Source: Chloroflexota bacterium
Lineage (GTDB): Bacteria; Chloroflexota; Limnocylindria; Limnocylindrales; CSP1-4
Assembly (NCBI GenBank): GCA_015661135.1
Contig: JACVXW010000191.1
Location: 1 to 6,129 of the forward strand
DNA: 6,129 bases
Reading direction: 5' to 3'
In this document: piece after piece, positions 1 to 5,293 of the stretch
Layout: each line of letters begins with the position of its first letter
Position numbering within the stretch: the first letter of the stretch is position 1
The notes under the pieces: model-generated
What the model was told of the DNA's origin: nothing
The model's input: only the letters and a program-made list of their open reading frames with translations
Databases searched by the model: none
Program-made: the position numbers and the translations under genes

Positions 1-1
1 C

Positions 2-937
2 GGCTACAACGTGGTCTTCATGAAGTCCACGAACCACGGAACCACCTGGTCCGCGCCGGTCAAGACCTACGGCAACGTGTCGTGGAACGACAAGCCGGTC
101 CTCGCGATGAGCGACGACGGCAAGGACGTCTATATCAGCTTCAACGGGCCCACCGGTGGTGACCCGTGGGTCGCCCAGTCACACGACTTCGGCGCCACCT
201 GGACGCAGCGCAAGCTGACCGACAGCGCGCGCTACATCTTCGCCTTCGATGCCGACGTCGCCCCCGATGGGACGGTCTACTTCGCCGAGACCTCGATCCT
301 TTACGGGGGCGGCGGGAACAAGGGCACCACGCCCGCGAGTCCGATCGAGGAGCACGTCTACGTGTCGACGGACAAGGGCGTGACGTTCACGGACCGCCTC
401 GTGGCGTCGGTCCAGCCCGGGCTCGCGTGCGTGGCCGCGGGCTGCACCCCGGACTACTACCTGGGCCACAGTGCGCTGGCGGTCGATGCGACCGGTCGCG
501 TCGTGCTCCTCTACGACGGGGCGGCCGTTGCCGGTGGCCCGCAGACGACCGTCGCAGTGGCGTCCACCAACCGCGGGACGTCGTGGACGGCGCCGGTCAC
601 GCTCTCGGCGGCCGGCACGCACTCGGTCTCGCCTGCGGTCGAAGCACGCGGCACCGGAGACTTCCGGGCGTGGTACATGCAGACGACCGGCGTGAATCCC
701 GACGTCTGGAACGTCTACTACCGTCGATCCACGGACGGCGGGCTGACGTGGGGTACTGCTGTCCGGATCTCCGACGCGGGTGGTGGCGCCGTCTACAAGA
801 CCGCGGCCGGATTCGCCGAGGTATACGGCGACTACGGCGAGATCGCCATCACCTCGACGGGCAAGACGATCGCGATCTGGGGCGAGGGTGCCAGCTATAC
901 GGGTCCGGGCGGGGTCTGGTTCAACCGGGAGCCGTAG
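2..937 (+). CDS. BNR/Asp-box beta-propeller protein, sialidase-like (5' truncated)
   Basis: This is the C-terminal part of a sialidase-like beta-propeller. The reading frame is open from the first complete codon at position 2 to the TAG at 935-937 (311 residues), so the GTG at 11 is probably internal and the real start lies upstream. Five Asp-box (S-x-D/N-x-G-x-x-W/F) motifs are visible: STNHGTTW (26-49), SHDFGATW (179-202), STDKGVTF (365-388), STNRGTSW (563-586) and STDGGLTW (728-751). They lie 51-66 residues apart, as expected for one per propeller blade. Two cysteines five residues apart (LACVAAGC, near 422-445) could form a disulfide, which would suit a secreted protein, but any signal peptide is outside the window. 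Asp boxes are structural and occur in sialidases, other glycosidases and non-enzymatic propellers. The catalytic arginines and FRIP motif of true sialidases cannot be assessed here, so enzymatic function is unproven. It converges on the nucleoside hydrolase gene. Confidence 0.85.
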   Translation, partial: GYNVVFMKSTNHGTTWSAPVKTYGNVSWNDKPVLAMSDDGKDVYISFNGPTGGDPWVAQSHDFGATWTQRKLTDSARYIFAFDADVAPDGTVYFAETSILYGGGGNKGTTPASPIEEHVYVSTDKGVTFTDRLVASVQPGLACVAAGCTPDYYLGHSALAVDATGRVVLLYDGAAVAGGPQTTVAVASTNRGTSWTAPVTLSAAGTHSVSPAVEARGTGDFRAWYMQTTGVNPDVWNVYYRRSTDGGLTWGTAVRISDAGGGAVYKTAAGFAEVYGDYGEIAITSTGKTIAIWGEGASYTGPGGVWFNREP

Positions 938-939
938 TC

Positions 940-980
940 GCGGAGCCCTGGCCGCGAGCCTTCCGCGCGGTTCGCTCCGC
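940..980 (+). terminator. GC-rich nested hairpin after the propeller gene
   Basis: A perfect 7-base inverted repeat, GCGGAGC (940-946) and GCTCCGC (974-980), begins two bases after the TAG at 935-937. Within its 27-base loop lies a second stem, CCGCG (952-956) with CGCGG (966-970), extendable by two G-U pairs. The position right after a stop codon in a convergent intergenic region suits a transcription terminator. No T-tract follows (the next bases are CCCCGCGCC), so it is not a classical intrinsic terminator, and in DNA this GC-rich a stem can arise by chance. Confidence 0.35.
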
Positions 981-984
981 CCCG

Positions 985-1010
985 CGCCGTCCCCGCACGC
1001 CGTCCCCGCC
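985..1010. repeat. Two-copy 13-bp tandem repeat
   Basis: The unit CGCCGTCCCCGC plus one base occurs twice head to tail (985-997 and 998-1010), with 12 of 13 positions identical. It lies in the convergent intergenic region. No function is evident; slippage in C-rich DNA is the simplest origin. Confidence 0.5.
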
Positions 1011-1220
1011 CGCCCAAGTTGCAATGTACCCATGGGGCGAGTGTTAGGCGCGGCAGCGCGTCTTCGGCGACGCATGCAATCTTCTGACGGGTGTGTCTGC
1101 GAGCGTGGCCGCCAGCCCCAGCGGCGTTTGGGGGCCCCGCGCGGAGCTCACGGGGCGCGGATGCCGTACCTGGTACTCGTGGAGGGAGTAAATGGCAGGA
1201 TCGAGGGCGGTGCGATGGGG

Positions 1221-2291
1221 CTACGACCCTGACACGCCCGCCAGGCCCCCGATTCGGTCGATCAGGCGATCGAGGAACGTGGCCGCGTCGCCGCTTGTCG
1301 CGACGGCGATGTTTGGGGCGCGGCCAGTGATGCCGCGCCAATCCGCCACGGTCATGCCATGAGCAAGGCCCGGGCCCACCTCCACGTCCACGAAGACCGG
1401 TTCACAGCGCACGAGTGACGGGTCCAGCGTGGCGGCAAGCGTGAAGGGATCGTGGATGAAGGCGCCGTAGAAGCCGTCATATTGAGCGTGGAACTCGAAG
1501 TAGAAGCGCAGCGAGTCCACGACGAATCGCAGGGCCGGGCTCGCGGCAACAGAGCCGCCCGACTGCATCAAGGTGCTGGGATCAGCCAGGGCCGCCGCGT
1601 CCTCCTCGGCCGCGCCGGCGCGGCGGGTCAGGCGGGCGACATCGGCCGGCATCACGCGCGCCGATTCGGTGACATCCAGGCCCATGCCGAGCGGGAGCCT
1701 CGTGCCAGGGTCGGCGCCAACGGAAGCCGCCCACACGGCCAGGCACGCCTTCGCCGCGTCCGGATCCACGAAGACGTTCCACTCCGACGTCGGCGTCGTG
1801 TTGCCGGGGACGCGGAATGCGCCACCCATGAACGTCCAGCCACGGAGCAGGGACGGCAGCCGCGGCTCAAGGTCCAGCGCCGCCGCCAGGTTCGTCATCG
1901 GCCCGAGCGTGATCAGCTGGACCTCTCCGGGCCGGCGTCGCGCCACGTCCACGATCAGCTGCGCTGCGCCGACCGAGGCGACCTCGCGCTGACCCGTGGC
2001 CGGGAGCGCGGCGTGCCCGATGCCGTGCGGGCCGTGCGTCTCCTCGGTGGTCCGGAGGGGCTTGACCAGCGGTCGATCGGCACCGAGCGCTACCGCTACC
2101 GGCACGTCCGCGCGCCCGGCGAGCTCCAGCACACCGAGCGTGTTCCGCGCTACCTGCGCAAGGGAGACGTTCCCGGCCACGCATGTCACGGCGATGAGTT
2201 CCAGTTCGGGCGAGGCGCAGGCGTACAGGAGGGCGAGGGCGTCGTCGATCCCGGTGTCCACGTCCAGGATCACGGGAAGTCGTTCGGTCAT
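1221..2291 (-). CDS. Inosine-uridine preferring nucleoside hydrolase
   Basis: A 356-residue protein of the IU-nucleoside hydrolase family, which cleaves the N-glycosidic bond of ribonucleosides to give free base and ribose, a cytosolic salvage or catabolic step. The N-terminal Asp-rich calcium- and ribose-binding signature is clear: DVDTGIDDA, with D10, D12, D16 and D17. The other family landmarks are in order: LGPMTNLAAAL (129-139), FMGGAF (154-159), GN at 163-164, the substrate-binding run TSEWN with E170 and N172, then DPDAA (176-180), and the C-terminal catalytic-region HDP with H280 and D281. All expected active-site positions therefore appear intact. Family members are usually about 310-330 residues, so this one is slightly long. 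The ATG at 2291 is chosen because it places the signature at residue 10; the frame open further upstream is antisense to the neighbouring methyltransferase gene. There is no Shine-Dalgarno. It starts 10 bases after the methyltransferase stop, suggesting cotranscription. Base specificity (purine, pyrimidine or broad) cannot be read from sequence. Confidence 0.93.
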   Translation of the reverse strand: MTERLPVILDVDTGIDDALALLYACASPELELIAVTCVAGNVSLAQVARNTLGVLELAGRADVPVAVALGADRPLVKPLRTTEETHGPHGIGHAALPATGQREVASVGAAQLIVDVARRRPGEVQLITLGPMTNLAAALDLEPRLPSLLRGWTFMGGAFRVPGNTTPTSEWNVFVDPDAAKACLAVWAASVGADPGTRLPLGMGLDVTESARVMPADVARLTRRAGAAEEDAAALADPSTLMQSGGSVAASPALRFVVDSLRFYFEFHAQYDGFYGAFIHDPFTLAATLDPSLVRCEPVFVDVEVGPGLAHGMTVADWRGITGRAPNIAVATSGDAATFLDRLIDRIGGLAGVSGS

Positions 2292-2298
2292 CGCCGGA

Positions 2299-2304
2299 AT
2301 GCTA
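2299..2304 (-). promoter_or_regulatory. Candidate -10 box (TAGCAT) for the nucleoside hydrolase
   Basis: TAGCAT on the minus strand lies 7 bases before the ATG at 2291, the same geometry as in front of three other genes here. Its first three bases are also the TAG stop of the methyltransferase, so the TA is constrained by coding and the match is less persuasive than the others. No Shine-Dalgarno precedes the gene, which leaves leaderless transcription or coupling to the upstream gene as explanations. Confidence 0.3.
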
Positions 2305-2937
2305 CGGGCTGCGGAACCGGATGAGGACCGGCCGTCGCTCCGCAGAGGCCCGGCAGGCCCAACCGGTCCGACCGGTCCGCCCGAGTAGCCGCCGAGCCCA
2401 CGAGGACCCGCTGGCCAGCACTTCCCCGGTCGTGGCCTCGCGAGCCTCGAGCAGGACGAGGCCGGCGCCGCCGAACGTCGCTGTCGCCACGGCGACGACC
2501 TCGTCCGGCTCGGCAGGCACGCCGAGAAGGTTGTCGCGATGCGCCGGGGCGAGGAGGAGTTCAAGCGAGCCGCCCCGGGCAATGAGCGAGACGAGGCCGG
2601 CGGCCACCCACGTATCGGCGCCAAGGCATCCGCGGAGCAGCGAGCCCCACGGGAACCGGACAGTCACCAGCGAGGCGATGCCGCGCAGTTCGGCGGGGAG
2701 GTCAGCAGCGGACGCGACCACGAACAGGGCGTTGCCCAGGGCGCCATTACGAGCCGCCCGCGCGGCGCGCCGGGACGACTCGGCCATGGAGGCAGCGTTC
2801 GCGTCCAGGCCGATCAAGAGGGCCATCGGTTCGCGGGCGGCAAGGGCCAGGACTGCCCGGCCGTCGCCCGTGCCGACATCGATCGTCACCCGCTCGTGGC
2901 CGGCAACGATCTCACGCCCGACGACGGATCGGATCAT
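2302..2937 (-). CDS. 16S rRNA (adenine(1408)-N(1))-methyltransferase homologue, KamB/NpmA family
   Basis: A 211-residue class I SAM-dependent methyltransferase resembling the KamB/NpmA family (about 215-220 residues), which methylates N1 of A1408 in the decoding site of 16S rRNA and in some organisms confers aminoglycoside resistance. Visible features are the SAM-binding motif I, DVGTGDGR (20-27); the acidic end of strand beta-2 in LIGLDANA (D45); FVVASAADLPAEL (72-84), like the equivalent NpmA stretch; FPWGSLL (95-101) with W97; and SSWARRL (178-184) with W180. As I recall, the last two correspond to the NpmA tryptophans (W107 and W197) that hold the flipped target adenine, and both are kept. 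The start at 2937 gives a full-length family protein; the longer open frame to 3462 is antisense to the GrpB domain. It is the first gene of a two-gene unit with the nucleoside hydrolase, divergent from the GrpB-PurK gene. There is no Shine-Dalgarno. Family membership is well supported; target base and resistance are inferred, and a housekeeping role is equally possible. Confidence 0.82.
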   Translation of the reverse strand: MIRSVVGREIVAGHERVTIDVGTGDGRAVLALAAREPMALLIGLDANAASMAESSRRAARAARNGALGNALFVVASAADLPAELRGIASLVTVRFPWGSLLRGCLGADTWVAAGLVSLIARGGSLELLLAPAHRDNLLGVPAEPDEVVAVATATFGGAGLVLLEAREATTGEVLASGSSWARRLLGRTGRTGWACRASAERRPVLIRFRSP

Positions 2938-2944
2938 GGGCGCG

Positions 2945-2950
2945 AGGATA
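2945..2950 (-). promoter_or_regulatory. Candidate -10 box (TATCCT) for the methyltransferase unit
   Basis: TATCCT on the minus strand ends 7 bases before the ATG at 2937. There is no Shine-Dalgarno in between, so transcription would begin at or next to the start codon and give a leaderless mRNA. A poor -35-like TGGAAG (2973-2968) lies 17 bases further upstream. Confidence 0.5.
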
Positions 2951-2963
2951 GCGCGCCCACCCC

Positions 2964-2969
2964 TACACT
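2964..2969 (+). promoter_or_regulatory. Candidate -10 box (TACACT) for the GrpB-PurK / purE operon
   Basis: TACACT lies 8 bases before the GTG at 2978, with no Shine-Dalgarno between them. The 7-mer CTACACT is identical to the one before the membrane-protein gene at 5280-5286. No -35-like hexamer is seen at the expected distance. It is back to back with the methyltransferase -10 box, with only 13 bases between the two hexamers. Confidence 0.5.
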
Positions 2970-2977
2970 TCCACCCC

Positions 2978-4735
2978 GTGACCGACCGCCCAGGCGAGAC
3001 CTCCGACCTCCCGATCCAGCCGTACGAGCGACGCGTCGCGCACGTGACGGCGTGGGACCCGCGCTCGACCGAGGTCGCCGCGGCCATCGCCAACGTGATC
3101 CGGCGAAGGCGTGCGGATCTGGTCGCGGAGCACATCGGCAGCACGGCGGTGCCCGGCCTGCCCGGCAAGGGGATCGTGGACCTGTCCATCGAGGCGGAGG
3201 CCACCGAGATCCCCGGGATCGTCGTCCTGCTCCACGGGATCGGCTTCCAGCCCCAGCCCGGCCCGGATCCCTGGCCCCCGACCCGGCCCATGCTCGTGGC
3301 CGCCACGCGGCTGGATGGCGACGAGTTCCGCATCCACCTCCACGTCCAGCCGCGGGGCGGTGATATGCCACGCGACATCGCCTTCCGGGATGCCCTCCGC
3401 AGCGACGCGAAGCTGATGCGCGAGTACGCATCGCTCAAGTCGGAGATCACGGGCGGGAGCACGGTGGACGGCTTCCGCTACACGCACTCCAAGACGACCT
3501 GGATCCTCGGCGTCTACCGGGCGCTCGGTTTCCGCACCCCGCCGATCCTGCCACCGGCGACGATCGGGATCCTGGGCGGCGGCCAGCTCGGTCGCATGCT
3601 CGCCCTGGCGGCGCGCGAGCTCGGCTACCGGATCGCCGTCCTGGACCCGGATCCGGAGTGTCCCGCCGCTGGAGTCGCGGACCGCGTCGAGATTGGCCGG
3701 TACGACGACATCGAGGCCGCCCGCCGGCTCGCCGCCGGCTGCGCCGTCGTGACCTACGAGCTGGAGCACGTTGCGCTCGACCTCGTGCAGGCGCTGGACG
3801 GTGGCGGCGGCTTGCCAATCCGGCCCGGCCAGTACGCCTTGAAGCTGACCCAGGACCGCCTCGCCGAGCGGCGGTTCCTCGAGGCAAACGGGGCGTCGGT
3901 CGCGCCGTGGCGCGAGGTCTCGACCAGGGCAGACCTCGACGCAGCGGTCGCGGAGCTCGGTCTTCCGCTCCGCCTCAAGGCGTCCATGGGCGGCTACGAC
4001 GGGCGGAGCCAGATCCGGATCACCACGGCCGCGACGATGGCGCAGGCCGGCGACCTTCTGGACCGGGAGGCCGCCGCCGGACGGCCGATGCTCCTGGAGA
4101 GGGAGCTCGACTTCGAGTGCGAGCTTTCCGTGATCGTTGCCCGCGGCGTTGACGGCGTCACCCGCGCCTGGCCGCCGGCGCGCAACGTCCACGACGACGG
4201 GATCCTCGTGGAGTCCTCAACCCCGGCGGGCATCCCTGCCGAGACGGCCGAGGCCGCCACCGCGCTCACGACGGATCTCGCGACCGGGATGGGCATGGTC
4301 GGGCTCCTGACGGCGGAGCTGTTCCTGATGCGTGACGGCTCGCTCGTCGTGAACGAGCTGGCGCCACGCGTCCACAACAGCGGGCACTGGACCATCGAGG
4401 CCGCCGTCACGAGCCAGTTCGAGCAACACGTCCGGGCCATCTGCGGCCTGCCGCTGGGCTCAACCGACCTTCGAACCGGTGGTGCGGCCACGGTCAACCT
4501 CCTCGGCTCCGGCCCGGATCGCCACGCCCGGCCCGCCGGCATGGAGACGGCCCTGGACGCCGCCGACGTTCATGTTCACCTGTACGACAAGCGCCGAGTC
4601 TTCGAGCGACGGAAGATGGGGCACGTCACGGCGACGGGCGCCTCGGCGGACGCAGCGCTCGCGATCGCGCGCGGCGCGGCCGCGCAGATCACCTGGGCCG
4701 ACGCGACCGACGCGACCGGCGAGGAGGCAGACTGA
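2978..4735 (+). CDS. purK: GrpB/UPF0157 domain fused to N5-carboxyaminoimidazole ribonucleotide synthase (PurK)
   Basis: A 585-residue two-domain protein. Residues about 12-188 form a GrpB (UPF0157) domain of the nucleotidyltransferase-like fold, with EHIGSTAVPGLPGKGIVDL (51-69), HLHVQPRG (from H120) and the C-terminal YTHSKTTWILGVYRALG. From about residue 195 follows a complete PurK, the ATP-grasp enzyme that converts AIR, ATP and bicarbonate to N5-CAIR in de novo purine synthesis: IGILGGGQLGRM (196-207), YELEHV, LTQDRLAERRFLEANG, GGYDGRSQ (338-345), FECELSVIVARG (379-390) and NELAPRVHNSGHW (459-471). The linker is only about ten residues (FRTPPILPPA), and no in-frame ATG, GTG or TTG lies between the domains before the Met of GRM, so a separate PurK start is not available apart from a rare CTG (3548). 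The GTG at 2978 is chosen because it starts just before the GrpB homology and follows a TACACT box. PurK loops differ from the usual consensus in places (S344 where GKGQ normally has Gly; C381 where Lys or Arg is usual). purE follows after one base. What the GrpB half does is unknown. Confidence 0.92.
   Translation: MTDRPGETSDLPIQPYERRVAHVTAWDPRSTEVAAAIANVIRRRRADLVAEHIGSTAVPGLPGKGIVDLSIEAEATEIPGIVVLLHGIGFQPQPGPDPWPPTRPMLVAATRLDGDEFRIHLHVQPRGGDMPRDIAFRDALRSDAKLMREYASLKSEITGGSTVDGFRYTHSKTTWILGVYRALGFRTPPILPPATIGILGGGQLGRMLALAARELGYRIAVLDPDPECPAAGVADRVEIGRYDDIEAARRLAAGCAVVTYELEHVALDLVQALDGGGGLPIRPGQYALKLTQDRLAERRFLEANGASVAPWREVSTRADLDAAVAELGLPLRLKASMGGYDGRSQIRITTAATMAQAGDLLDREAAAGRPMLLERELDFECELSVIVARGVDGVTRAWPPARNVHDDGILVESSTPAGIPAETAEAATALTTDLATGMGMVGLLTAELFLMRDGSLVVNELAPRVHNSGHWTIEAAVTSQFEQHVRAICGLPLGSTDLRTGGAATVNLLGSGPDRHARPAGMETALDAADVHVHLYDKRRVFERRKMGHVTATGASADAALAIARGAAAQITWADATDATGEEAD
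4722..4727 (+). promoter_or_regulatory. Strong Shine-Dalgarno (AGGAGG) for purE
   Basis: AGGAGG sits 9 bases before the ATG at 4737 and within the last codons of the GrpB-PurK gene. It fixes the purE start and contrasts with the unit-initial genes, which lack one. Confidence 0.8.
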
Positions 4736-4736
4736 A

Positions 4737-5237
4737 ATGGCAGGCTCAAAACCGCTCGTGGGCGTCGTCGGCGGCAGCCGGTCCGATTTCCCGATCCTCG
4801 AGAAGGCGACCGCGCTCCTCGACATGCTGGACGTGCCGTGCGAGCTGCGGGTCGTGTCGGCCCATCGAAGCCCGGATCACCTCTTCCGCTACGCGGAGTT
4901 GGCGGCGGGGCGCGGGATAAGGGTCATCATCGCCGGGGCCGGTGGCGCGGCGCACCTGCCGGGGATGATCGCGGCCAAGACCCTGCTCCCGGTGATCGGC
5001 GTCCCGATTCCGTCCCAACACCTGGGCGGGCTCGACTCGCTCCTGTCCATCGTCCAGATGCCGCGCGGCATTCCCGTCGCGACCGTGGCGATCGGCAGCG
5101 CCGAGAACGCCGCCATCCTGGCGATCCAGATCCTCGCCCTGGCCGACCCGGCGCTGGCGGAACGCCTCGCCGCCTACCGGGCCGACCAGACCCGGATGGT
5201 CATGGACGACCCCTCGAACGCCGAGCCGCTCGGCTAG
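4737..5237 (+). CDS. purE: 5-(carboxyamino)imidazole ribonucleotide mutase (class I PurE)
   Basis: A 166-residue class I PurE, the usual length for the family. It converts N5-CAIR, the unstable product of PurK, to CAIR in de novo purine synthesis, normally as a cytosolic octamer. Signature blocks are GGSRSDFPILEKA (12-24; the usual form is GSxSD), VVSAHRSPD (39-47) with the catalytic-region histidine H43, IIAGAGGAAHLPGM (64-77) with H73, PVIGVP, and GLDSLLSIVQMPRGIPVATVAIG with the following NAA. The residues that set class I apart from the AIR-carboxylating class II appear present, and a PurK partner next door supports the bacterial N5-CAIR route. The ATG lies one base after the TGA of purK (TGAAATG) with AGGAGG nine bases upstream, so the two are cotranscribed and probably translated in step. 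The order purK-purE is the reverse of the common purE-purK arrangement. Confidence 0.96.
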   Translation: MAGSKPLVGVVGGSRSDFPILEKATALLDMLDVPCELRVVSAHRSPDHLFRYAELAAGRGIRVIIAGAGGAAHLPGMIAAKTLLPVIGVPIPSQHLGGLDSLLSIVQMPRGIPVATVAIGSAENAAILAIQILALADPALAERLAAYRADQTRMVMDDPSNAEPLG

Positions 5238-5280
5238 ATCGCCGACCTGAAGCCCCAGCCGCCGTCCGGACCGCGGCCGC

Positions 5281-5286
5281 TACACT
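5281..5286 (+). promoter_or_regulatory. Candidate -10 box (TACACT) for the membrane-protein gene
   Basis: TACACT ends 7 bases before the ATG at 5294 in the 56-base gap after purE. There is no Shine-Dalgarno between hexamer and start, and no recognisable -35 element at 16-18 bases upstream. The 7-mer CTACACT is shared exactly with the GrpB-PurK upstream region. It implies that this gene has its own start site rather than only read-through from purE. Confidence 0.5.
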
Positions 5287-5293
5287 CGGCCGC

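Larger units (their letters stand above)
938..1220. other. Convergent intergenic region
   Basis: These 283 bases separate the tail-to-tail stops of the propeller gene (937) and the nucleoside hydrolase gene (1221, minus strand). They hold the nested hairpin at 940-980, the tandem repeat at 985-1010, a small hairpin GCGTC/GACGC (1058-1062 with 1069-1073), a 6-bp stem GCCCCG/CGGGGC (1134-1139 with 1151-1156) that could end transcription arriving from the minus strand, and an interrupted palindrome GTACC-T-GGTAC (1166-1176). A weak sigma-70-like pair, TTGCAA (1019-1024) and TGTTAG (1042-1047) with a 17-base spacer, is also present. A well-placed GGAGG (1181-1185) precedes an ATG at 1192 that opens a 56-codon frame antisense to the end of the hydrolase gene. 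I see no convincing gene here. Confidence 0.6.

Noticed and set aside
1019..1047. Sigma-70-like promoter TTGCAA-17-TGTTAG
   Set aside because: It matches consensus at only 4 of 6 and 3 of 6 positions and has no clear gene downstream; mentioned only as context for the small antisense frame.
179..1075. 298-residue minus-strand open frame over the propeller gene
   Set aside because: It is a complement shadow: the plus-strand frame has five Asp boxes, while this one has only Arg-rich sequence.
1058..1081. Hairpin GCGTC/GACGC followed by ATGCAATCTTCT as an intrinsic terminator
   Set aside because: The stem is five base pairs and the downstream stretch is not a T-tract, so it is too weak to call.
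1452..2324. 290-residue plus-strand open frame
   Set aside because: It is antisense to the nucleoside hydrolase with an Arg-rich composition and no recognisable motif.
2292..2624. N-terminal extension of the nucleoside hydrolase up to 2624
   Set aside because: The extra 111 residues overlap the methyltransferase gene in another frame and have no homology; the ATG at 2291 gives the DVDTGIDDA motif at the normal position.
2321..2977. N-terminal extension of GrpB-PurK back to 2321
   Set aside because: This stretch is antisense to the methyltransferase gene and low in complexity; GrpB homology begins only after the GTG at 2978.
2938..3462. N-terminal extension of the methyltransferase up to 3462
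   Set aside because: The extension is antisense to the GrpB domain. The ATG at 2937 gives a family-length protein and follows a -10-like box.
2963..4192. 409-residue minus-strand open frame
   Set aside because: It lies entirely antisense to the GrpB-PurK gene, whose domains are unmistakable; its translation is low-complexity Arg/Ala/Gly/Pro, typical of shadow frames in high-GC DNA.
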